Assembly (NCBI GenBank): GCA_013397075.1
Contig: VWZS01003937.1
Span: 4,422,100 to 4,486,099 of the forward strand
Length of the DNA: 64,000 nt
Direction of reading: 5' to 3'
DNA from: Rhabdornis inornatus
Lineage: Eukaryota > Chordata > Aves > Passeriformes > Rhabdornithidae
The notes beneath the pieces were generated by a model. The model did no database searches and was not told the origin of the DNA. It saw only the letters and a program-made list of their open reading frames with translations. Shown here one piece after another: positions 35,901-47,900 of this stretch (the first letter of the stretch is position 1; each line of letters begins with the position of its first letter). The position numbers and the translations under genes were made by a program.

Positions 35901-38900
35901 TTCCTTCTCAGTTGGAATACTATAATTTTTTAGTCACAAAATCGTATTCCTGGGTTATGTGTATATTGCATTACTCTTACATAGAAGTACAACCTCATAC
36001 CTTGGAGGTCTGTGTTTGGTTGCTTCCTGGTCTTTTACTTATTGATACGAATAAGAGAGGATTCTTTGAAATTATAGGAAATAAAAATAATGCATAATAT
36101 TTGCTGAAGCATTTTCCTGAGAGCTTTTACAAGCTTCCCCTCTATTGCCATTAGTGAGAGTGATCGAGAAAATTTTAAAGCAAGTAATAGAAATTTATTG
36201 ACTTAACTACCAGGTACAGCCAGGCTTAGCTCTGTGTGATGAGTCTTTTCTCTTAAATAGTAATTGTAGAGGTAATAAAAAAAAGTGTACTTTGACTCCT
36301 AGCTTGTGCTTTTTTAATTTATAAGTTGTGCAGCCTACTTGGTTTTAAAGATTTGGGGTACCTTTTATCCACAGTTAGTTTAGAGAGTGCAGAAAGTGCT
36401 TAATGTATATAATCTAAAGCACTTCACAAACAGTGTATCAGAAAATCCTGTTAACTGAGGGGTTCTTTTTTCCATAATCTGTCAGCTGATTTTATTTAGC
36501 ATACTTTGTTTCATTTATTTCAGGAAAGATATAGTCAATGCACAAACCATGGTAATTGAGCTCTTTCCAAGTAATCCAGATCTGGATTCTGATGCTGAAC
36601 TGGATAGAGCGGTGACTCAGATCAGCGTGGACTTGATGGATGATTACCCTGCCTCTGATCCAAGATGGGCTGAATCTGTACCTGAAGGTAAATGTACTGT
36701 CTTGGTTTTTGAGCTTTTTGGAGTTTTTTGTTTGTTTTGTTTTGTTGAGGGTTTTTGTTGTTGTGTTTGTTTGGGGGTTTGTTTGTTTGGGGGTATTTTC
36801 GTTTGGGTTTTTTTCTGGTATTTTTTTTTCCTAAAATAGTATCTATAATATTCTAGGTAACATTATACTTTAAGCTTTGCAAAGAAGGCATAGGTGTCCC
36901 TTGCCCTCTACCACCACTAGATACATTTCCAGAAAGCCTTGAAGATGCATCTTTTGCATCTTTAAACTTGCAGTCTGCTGTGATTAGTTCTTGACTTCAT
37001 ACGGTAAACACAAACAGCAAGGAAAGCATATTTCTGAGAAAAGTATTTTGTGTGAGGATCAGGTGGTGTCACTCTAGTATTTCCATGATTCCTTGTGTAG
37101 TTTTGAATCATGTTCCAAAAAATAGATGTGTTAAGAGAAAGAGCTTATTTGTTCATTCTTAGCCTTTTTGTCAGTGTGACTGCACAGCTTCTGGTCACCT
37201 CGGATCCTGGTTAAACTGGGCTTGTATTCTTAAACTGGGCTTTGGTATTTATGTCTGCCTGAAAGAGGACTAGAGAAATTGGTTTATGCATGTTTGTTGT
37301 ACATAAAGGATTAAAACAGACATGTTTTCAGCAAGAAACTTCCGTGCATGCTTTGGTGTCTCTTACAAGTTTTAATTTGAAAGTGGCCTCAAACCTCTAG
37401 GTGGTAGTTTCCAGTTACAGAGTAGAGGCTTAGTTTGAAAGTTCATGTAAATAGTTACAGATGGATGATGATGTTTCCTGTTGTTGTAAGTGTGGGGCAT
37501 CCAGTTGGAAATTGTCAGGCATCAGATCCTCACTATTTTCTGAATCAACTTTGTTTTTAATTTGGCAGCCTCTCTGTGTTTATTCCTGACTAAAGCCAGA
37601 AATGAAAATTGATAGCTTTTTGGAAATGGTCTTGGTAATTTTGCTGAGTGATAGCTCTTTCAAGTTTTTTGTCTTGATATTATAAGCACACTCAGTTTAT
37701 ACAAAAAGTATGGATGCAGAGTCAATTAGATCTGAATGCCTGTTAGCACTGTAGTTTCTAGTTGCTGGGGTCTAGGGCATAATAAATTTAGCAATAGTTA
37801 GTCCACCATGAGGATAAAAATATGAGTCTGAATACTACTAAAACTAGAATATGCTTGTGAGCTATTTTAGCAGCATAATGAATTGAGTATTTCAGAATAA
37901 TACTGGTCTAAAGATACTTTATTTCTTCTAAAAGCTTTACTTAAAAAAAAAAAGATTAAAAAGAGCATGGTAAGCAGTGTAAATATGTGTGCATATACTT
38001 TAAAAAGTACCACTGTGGTATCACTATAAAAATTGACAGATCAGTTTATCTCAGAGGCAAAAAACATAGTTATCTAGAAATAAAAATATCAAGTGCTCTG
38101 ACCTAAGATTTTACATTTTTAGAAGCAGCTGGTTTCAGCAACACATCTCTCATTCTTCTTCATCAGCTAGAGGATAAGACAAAAGCACACTCCTTCTTCA
38201 TTGAGTTTCTTCATCAGGTAAGTCCTACTGTTCTTTTGGTATCAGCACACACAGTTTGTTACTTTGCCTTGATTCCTCTAGAGCACTGTTTAAAGTGCGT
38301 GGGGTCTTTTGTTTTGTGGTTTTTTTTTAAAAAAAGGTTGGTGCATTTGAACGTCTGGGCAGTTTTCCAGTGCGAGGGATGCCAATAGCCACTCGACTGT
38401 TGCTCTGTGAGCACGCAGAGAAACTGGCAGCAGCTATTGTTCTCAAGAATCACCACTCTAGGCTGCCTGAGCTGGTGAATGCTGCTATACTGATTGCATT
38501 AAACAAAAGGGAATGTGATGTTCCACCAAGCCTTACCCCTGCTGATGTGTTCTTCAGGGAGGTAAGAAACCTGTTCCTGAATTACTGTGTAGCTTTGCAT
38601 GTAGTAAATGTTACAGTGCTTTGAAATGTACTTTGAAACTTTTCCCTGTAAAACTGTAAAAATCAATTCAACTTTGCACAACTACCCTTTAAAAAGGGAT
38701 GATGTGCTAGTATTTTTCTTACTTTAGTGTGTGTATTTTTTTGTGTCTGCAGCTGAAATATGAGTTCAGACAAATTTTATGTAGCAGAAGTAAAGCTGTT
38801 ACAATTTCCAACTACCCAACATGGACAAGAAAAAGACAACTGAAATTCTCTGACACATAAGAAGATGCATACTAAATCATAATTTTTAGGGGATGAACTG

Positions 38901-41900
38901 AAGAATATGAAGCTTTCCAGACAGGAGAGCTGCTTTGATGAGCTGTCCTGGATGGAATTGAATTAATTCAGTCGCTTACAATTTTTGTCCTCTCTAACAT
39001 TAGTCAAGCTAAGTTAATTATCAGTTTATGCTGTGTTCCAGTCAAGTGCTCCGTCTTTATTTCTTTCTTCCTTCTTGAGAAGAACTATGCACAAAACATT
39101 TATTCTTAGGAAGTTTTTTACTGCAGAGAACAATAGTTGCTAAGGGAGAAAAATAAATATAAAAGAAAACAGAAATAATAGTCTGCTGTTTTAAAGCAGG
39201 TATGTTATCCAGTATACTGTATCTAACAAAGAGTCTGCTGCCAAATATTCCAGAAGATGATGGAGGAATATGCTTAATGGAAGTGTATGGAGTTGTCTAA
39301 AGAAATGAGGATTTTTTTCTTTTCCTTTCAGATTTAAGTCCAGAAAGAAGGTTTTTTTTGTAGTTTTAAGTATTTTGTAGTTTTAACCGTAAACTGGTGA
39401 TCTCATTATGCATTAGGGTAGTTGATACCTTTTAATATTTTTGGCTATTTATGTGGTTTATACTGATGTACTTATTTTTCTATACAGCTCTTGGCTTTCA
39501 GTTATCAGCTGATAGTGAGCGTGCTTGTGTTCAATGTAACTTTTCTTTCTGTCTTCAAGGTATCCCAGATAGATTCCGTCTTTGAATGCTTATTAGAAGA
39601 GGAGGAGCAAATCCTGAAAGATATGCCTATTGAATCAATTGAGTGGGCCCAGATAGTTGTCAATGTGAACAACATCATTAAGGTACAGAACGGCCTTAAC
39701 CAAGATGTTTGTGGGAGGGGAAGATAAACATTGAAGAGCACAGAAGAAGTGGAGTGTAGCACATCCAAGTTACTGACGTGAGAAGAAAAGTGAATGTGAT
39801 TTTCACATGTCCAAATACAGGAGGAAGGAAAAGACAGCCTTGGGCAGAATTAGGGGCATTCCTTTTCCTCCTGATCCACTGTCAAAGATAATTTAGGGAG
39901 TTGCAGCTTTGCTGGAAGTTGTGAATCATGAATATGTAGCAAAGAGTGAAGAGCTTGTGTTTGAGCACTGAGGTTTCTTGCTCAGTCAGTACGTCCCTTT
40001 TTGTCCAGCTGAGAAAGTGGTGTAGAAGGAATGTGGATATTAAAAGAACATTTCAGAATTACAAAAGACAACATCTTTTGTGGTCTGTGTATACTGAGGT
40101 AGACTTTAAAATACATCCTTACCTTTCAATAGGATATGCTACAAGCTGCCTGTCAGTATCGTCAGTCTAGAGCCTCTTTATATAAAACAGGAGAACTTCC
40201 AGAAAGAGAACCTGAATATATTCCATGGACAGGTGAGAAAATACTATTACGAATTCTTAAGTTTCAGAACTCATGAATTTCAGTCTGAATTTTAAACTTA
40301 CTGTTAAAAGCTGATACGGGGTTGTCAGTGCGAGTAAGTGAAAATGAAGTTTTCATTTGCGGAATTAAATGGATGAATCAATGAACACTTAGTTTGTCCA
40401 GTACTGATGATGTTTTTTAAAACTTGCGTTGCAAATTTGGCTATAAAACCACAAGTTTGAGAAACAAAACTAAGTTTAGAATTTTTATGGTTTTTTTAAT
40501 GCGTTAGTTCTGGTTGGCAGATCTGTGGGTTAGCATAACATTAAAATCAATCATAAAATATCATCTATAGCTGTTTTAAAAGGACTGATGATTCTCTACT
40601 TGCATAAATATATTTTGTTTTGATGGTTTAATAGTGTGAAAAACTATCAGAACAAATGTTCTCAGAAGCAAGCACTTTCCAGTTGGTGCTTAAGCTTCCT
40701 TGTAGCCTCTACATGTAAAACACATTTGTTTAGTGCTTCCAAGACAAAAGTCTTGCAATCCATATTCCTCCTTACAAAAGCAGGACCCATCCAAACTCTT
40801 TTGATCTTGTGTTTTGATGACTATATCGAAGTATTTAAATCATGTTAACAGAAGTTGCCTTTTCCTTGTGTGTATGCTCTTACTTTGCCTAGAAATAGTG
40901 CAAGTAATTCTTTTTCTGGAAAAAGAGCTGATGTTATTAGTTGGCAGCATAGTTCTGTGTAGTTCAGGCGTTTAGTTTACCGCATCTTGGCCCAGTTTAA
41001 TATGTAGAAGTAGATGGGAGTAGTTGTTTATTGCAGAGGTGGAGTGATAACAGTATTACTACTTTGATTTTCAAACTGAAAACATTTATTAGCTTTTTTC
41101 CCTCGTATTTTTTTTTAAATTGCACATAGTAATGTTTCTCTTGTGCTTTGCTGTGGTGATTGGATTTTTGCTTAAATGTTCCCTGTGCCGTTTTCCCAAG
41201 CCTCCAGCAGCCTCCGCGCAGCAATAACGCGTCAGCACGGTGTCATCCTGAAGGTGGTGTATCCCCAGGTGGACAGCAACCTCCGCAGTGTTGTGGCCGA
41301 GCAGCTGGTGGCACTCCTGGATTGCTTCCTGGATGGCTACGTGGCTCAGCTGAAGTCTGTGGATCGCCTGGCTGATCAGGAGCGGTACAGCAGCGTGGAA
41401 ATGGAATATGTTCAGAAAAGATCCGAGCTCTTGTCCCCTCTTCGTGAGTGCTCTCCATGTTCTTGAATGCCAAGATTAGATGATCCATTCGATGAGGAAA
41501 TTGCACCAATTTGATAGAGGAAATGGCATCTGTGTGTGAATTCTTCTTGCTTTACACAGTTGCTTTCAGAGTGCAAATGACTGGTTTATGATTTGATGAG
41601 ATAATTACAAACTAAAAGCAGATTACAAGTTACCATCCAGGACTGCACTCCATGTGTGTACCTCTTATTAGATACCTGGGTGCTTGAATTTTTGTCTTCT
41701 GCTAACTTGTTAAATTTTTCCGTCAGGAAAATTTTATCTTGCGCTGCCTGGCTGAAATTAGCCTGTAAATGGATTCTAAATATTTATATTGTGGCAAGTT
41801 GAGATAAACCTATGTGCTTGAAAGCTTGTTTGGTGTTTATCAGTGAATAGTTACTTTTTGAATCCCAGTTATTAAATAATTGTACCCATTGTGTAATGTG

Positions 41901-44900
41901 TTGCATGTGGTCAAGTCCTGAATGAGTAAGCTGTAGAAAAGCTCCCTTTTAAAATGGAAATAGGTTGGTGTAAATGCATTTTAGTAACTTTGGAAAGTTG
42001 ATTTTTTTTTTTTACTGAAGTAAAGTATATAAGTAGAACAATCTAATGATAATTTTTGAACATTCTTAGAAAAAGCTTAGAAATTATCATTGTCCATTTT
42101 CCTGACAAAAGCTTAGAAAATTATCCATTGTCCATTTTCCTGACATCCATGGTCTCTGTTAGCTTATAAATACATTTTATATCATCATGTTCAATCTAAG
42201 GTTCATATTTCCTTACAAACAAAACTAAGTACTCTGCTGATTCTTACATATTTAATTGAACAAAAAGAAAGATTCTAAGTAGTTTCTCTTTAATGCACAA
42301 CCAATTGTCCTTATTTGTCCAGTTCTTTTTCAAAAGCCTATGGCTGCTGCTTTTTTGCTTTGTGTGTTTAAGTGGCTGTTATTGTAGATGTTAAGTCATG
42401 GGTGGAATTCCCTCCCCCAGTGCAAATAGCAGATGATGCTAACTTCCAGAGGAAATAGAACACATTATGCCGTTTAGTATTCCCTTTTTCCCTGTTGTGC
42501 TGTGGGACAGAGGTGGTAAGTCTGTAAGCCTGCGTGTGCACAGGGGATGTATGCAGAAGGGGAATGTTCCTTTGGGAATGTTAAAGTATCTCCTCAATGG
42601 CAACACTTGAAACTTGTTTTCATTTTTCTGGTCTCAGACGAAGGCCTGCTTGTTTGATTAAACTCTTTTTCTTGGTTACTTAGTTTCCCTGGGACAGTAC
42701 CAGTTGGCAGCTGCTTTAGCAGAGAAGTACTGCGACTTTGATATCCTGGTGCAAATGTGTGAGCAGACAGACAACCAGGCCAGATTACAACGCTACATGA
42801 CTCAGTTTGCAGATCAGGCAAGTCTCTTCTATTTCCTTTAGACAGTGTTTTAGAATAAGTTTGCACCTGAAATGTTGCAAAACTTATTCTTTCTGGGGTT
42901 TCTTTTCGTGTTTTTTTAACGCATATGTAATTATGTATACATACGGGAGAATGTGGAAAATTGAAGTCAATATTCACTGAAAAATATTCAGTGTTGTATT
43001 TTACATTGGGAAGGCAAAGCTAGCCACCAGAAATAAAGGTACTACTGTATGGGCAGTGCCTTTTCATGGGACTTTCTTGTGTCCCGGACATGTTTTCTTA
43101 CTCTTAACGTTTTTCAGCATTTTGTGACTTCTTCACTCTGGTGCTGTTGACATTACGCTTTTGTTTTATTAAACATAATATAAAGTGGAGGATCATTTCC
43201 AAAAGAGATGAAATTGTTAAATATATAAATAGAAAAGTAATTAATGTACAAATATAAAAGTAGTTAGGAAGAGTGGGAAGGTAGGGCTGTTGCTTTGGGG
43301 TTTTTGGCATTGTCCTGCTATGTATTTGTTGGGACAGTTTTTTCCACTGCCTGTTAAAATCTAGTATAAAAACTAAGTGCGCTGAAATACTAGAAAGCTT
43401 AAGGAAAAGGTAATAGAGATTACTTGAAATGTGTGGGACTGGAACAAAAGGGTCTTAGAGAATTGGTGAGATTAATTTGTTTAGCTTTCCACAACTATTG
43501 GGGAAAGAGAAATTCTGCAGTCTGCATGTGTCATACATAACGTTTGTTTTAATAACAAAAACCAGAAGTATCAGTAATAAACAGAAATTATAGCAAACTT
43601 TTTAAATAGTGCACCTTAAATACTTGGCCTGACTGTCAAAGGGGATAAATTATCTTTTTTTTTTTTCTCTCTTCACATGCTAAAATTTCCTGAAAAGAAG
43701 TTACTGTGGCAAATGTAGAGCTGAATAGATAAGTCTAATGGATAGGCTATCAGACTGATGGCCTCCTCAGACTTCATTTTTTAAATTGCTAATGTAGTTA
43801 AAATTTAATGTTACTCTAATATTGTCCTGTAAAGACTAAATTAAATCTCAAACAGAAATCTTGATTAGTTATTTCAGATTCAACTTTTTGAGGATAAAAT
43901 AGGGTGGTTTTTCTCTTAAAAAGATGGGTTTTTTTAAACAATGCCTGTGAGAAGGAAAGTTGCAGGTTAACTTTTAGGTAGGAGGGAATGTTTGAAAAAC
44001 ACTGACAGCTGAAGTATGTTTATGAAAGGAAATAGTAAGCATGGAGTTTTGAGGGGAGGCAAAGGAGCAGGTCTGAAAATGAGACGAGAGGAATTGTGAT
44101 TGATGTGATTCCTGTTCTTGTGTATTAATGTGAAGTATTTACTTTTGGCACTTCCATCACTCTGACTGAAGGATTCTGTGTTTATCAGCATCTGTTGCAG
44201 AGAGCTCATGAATGCTTTAAACCCTTTCTATCAGGACTCTTATGGGGATTTTTATCAGCGCTGTATTTTGTGTCATGTGTGTGTCTGGCTTTATCAAGCA
44301 GGTTCTTACTATTTTCTTACCAATTGTATTTTATAAAGCACTTAGAAGGTAAATCAGATACTGAAATGTAACTTTTAAAATTTGTTCATATTTCTGTTAT
44401 GTTCAGAACTTTTCAGATTTCCTGTTTCGCTGGTATCTGGAAAAAGGAAAGCGAGGAAAGCTGTTATCTCAGCCTATTGCTCAGCATGGACAACTAGCCA
44501 GTTTCTTGCAAGCACATGAACATCTGAGCTGGCTACATGACATCAATAGCCAGGATTTGCAAAAGGTATGGTTTCTTAAATATGGCCAAATGGAAATACC
44601 ACATGTTGAGCAGGTCAGGTACATATTCAAATAGGTAATTTACTGAGTTATGACTCCATCAAAAGACAGGTTATCCAGGTGAGTTAGGGGAAAGATAATT
44701 GATTTGGTGCTTTTGGAGTACCAAAAGCCTTCCTTCAGGTACCATCTGGTATCTCATTTAAGCCACTGCACCATGTAATGGAAATCAGTTCTGCTTTTCA
44801 TCCCTGACTGGGTGGCTAGTGCTTTTTGCTTAGAAAGTTTGGTTTGGCTACGTGATCACTACTTTGATGGAATTGGGGATTTATAGTGAATATCAACAGC

Positions 44901-47900
44901 ATTATAATATGATCCAGCCAGGGAAAAACTGAAACTTCTATTTCAAGTCTAGCATCTTAAAGCTAAGGAATTTGGAGGTATAATGAAAGTAAAAAAGCTA
45001 TTGATAACTTTAATCACTTACATTCATAGTTTATAGTATTTTTAATAGCAAATGGGCATGTGGATAGATTAATGTGGCATTGTTTCTAGACAATTTTTTG
45101 CCTTCTGGGCGTTCCAGTTATGTCCCCTCTTCTTGCTGGTCAGTCTTTCCATCCTTCTGCTAGACTTAAAAATACATTTCATTTAACAGCTTAAAGTATT
45201 TCAAATCAAAAATGGCTTCTGTCAATCCACGTGCACATTTGTTAAGCATGAAAACCATGGAAACATTTATCCTACTGCAAATTCTAGGTTCGTAATGCTG
45301 TATCCCTCTTAAACAAACTAAAAAGTCCCACCCACCAACCCCAATCAAAACAAACAAAAACCACTCTGAGAATATTGTAATATTCCATTTGTGTCAATTG
45401 AGGTTTTCTATGTCATGGCAAAGCACTTTGAAGTGGGGGTAAGGATTCTAAAATATACAGTTAATTCAATGTCGATGGTTTCTTTCTGAGTAAGTGCTCA
45501 GAAACTCTTCCTTTGTCTGATAAACAAATTCTTGCCTCTGTGTTTGATTACTGCAGCAGTTATACACAATTGTGGTTTTTCAAATTCTTGAATTAACTGG
45601 TAAATCAATCTGCATGCAGAAGTGTTCTGTCAAAACATATTTGCCTGGCTTTTATTGCAAAGTATTGAATTAGATCCTAAAGATACAATGTGTGCAGTTG
45701 CAATTTGTCCTTTGAGAATGAGGTAAGTATATTGTTGAAGGAGAGAGCCTCTTCTTGATGAGTGTAATGCAGAGTTTCACTTGCAAATTGTACAGCTTTT
45801 AAAATTAATGGTTATAGTATTGCAAACAATAAGTTACTGTGAGACTTCTGTTCAGATAAAGTTCTTGTCTGTTAACCTTCGGATCCTAATTTTCAAAACT
45901 GATTTCTAACATCTTTATTAATTTTAGGCTCACAGAACGTTGCAGACTTTAGCAAATATGGAGACACGATATTTTGCAAAGAAGAAAACACTTCTTGGCT
46001 TGAGCAAATTAGCTGCACTAGCGTCAGACTTCTCGGAAGACATACTACAAGAGAAAATAGAAGGTGAGAAATAGAAACAGGGCAAAGTGAAGAAAAGACA
46101 TTAAATTACTAAATTAGAATCCCATTAATTTTGGAGATTTTTGATTTTTTTATGTTGAGGGTGCTGACTTAGTGTGCTAAGGATAAATGGGCTGATGATT
46201 TTACTCATTTTAGGGAGCATAAGGAAGACAGCAGGAGGCACTAACCTCAGTATTCACTTTCATGTGTGAGTTAGGACTACGAGCATGGCAAATTTGTACC
46301 TTTCCACTTTTTCTACTAACATGTAAAATATTGGCAAAAATAACAAGCTACACCTGTACTTTGAGAAGTGGCTGAAAGTTGTCAACCATTCACACTGAAT
46401 GTATTTTAATGAATGTGCATTTTTTATTTCAGATGCAAGGTAAAAATTAGTTTCTTAGAGCCCATTTATAGAATGGCTTTCACTTTTGAATTCTTCTCAA
46501 GTCCTGAGGCTCTTAGGCTGTACAAGGAAATCGTGTAACTGTGTTATAGTGCAGTAATGCAATTGCAGATATATACAGTTGTGATCAAGAAGTGCTTTCT
46601 CAGGGTTTTGCTGTCTATGTCTAGGAAGGTTACCATGACAGTGTTTCATTGTACTCTATGTGAAATGATGTGAACAGGAAAAGTACAAATGTCTATCCTG
46701 CTTCATTACCAAATGCAATGGTTCCACGGCTCTGCCATTCCTATCCCTTTGGAAAATACAGTTTGTGTAGCACATGTGCTGTGAGTTTGAGAAAAAGCAA
46801 TTTTGCACTACTGGTTAAAGGATTCTGGCCACCAGGGGGAAGCTTTGGAATATGACTCAGGGTTGCTGCTCAGGCTTACTTCTGTTTATCTGCATATTTA
46901 TTCATCTATGTAGTGAATAGTTCTTAAATCCTGTTGAAAAAGCCTGGTAATAATTAGGTTAACTGAGTAGGCTTTAGAAATTATTTTTAGATCATAATAA
47001 TAATGTATTATCTGGCTTTTAAGTTGTATAGCATTGCATGAAATCTTTAAATTTGTTTTTTTTATCATTGTGAAAATGCCTGTGCTGATGTGAAGAATCT
47101 CACCTTTAAATAGGAAAATTTAAAAATGACAAATGAGATAATCAAAGCTTTATTTCAATGGACTAGAGGACTCTCAAAATTTGTTCTGGACTTCATTCTG
47201 CTACACATTTCTGTGTGATACATGATGGACTTTTTTATAACTTAAACTCTTTGGGTATCACTTCCCTATTGATAAAGAAAGACTAATTATTTCTGCCACA
47301 TTTTGCTTATTCCTCTAAGCAGATAAAATGCTTCACAGAATTATTTTCCCTATTCTAACATGCAATAGGAGTTGGTGGGAAGGGCAGGGCTTGTATAGTG
47401 TGGTTGTTATTATTCCATTTTGCATGTCTCAGACTAGCAAGTTTCACATCCTAAAGCAGCTCATACTGGCAGGTATAAAATAGTCAAAAATTGAACAGTT
47501 CATGAGATGGAACATGTCCATGGCACAGCTCCTTAAAGTTGCAACCAACTCATTTTCCTGCACAGTGCAAAAGCTTCCATTCAATCCTCTGTATTAATTT
47601 TGAAGTTTTGGGGCAAAATTAGAGTTTTGCATTTTCATTACATTGGGAACAGGAGTGGAAAGTAAGAACTAGTTCCCTGGGATGGCAGTATTGAAGTGGA
47701 AGTATTTCTGTGCTTTGGGAACGTGGATGAGAGTCCAAATAGAATGCTTCATAACAGACGCTTGTAGGCTTGAATAATATTGTGACTTGACAGTTATTGT
47801 TGTGCCACAAAATTTATTATTACATTTTAATAACGTGAAACATTCATTTCCTTAAATGACTACAAGAAATATCAGAGCAGGAGCGCTTTTTGTTACATCA

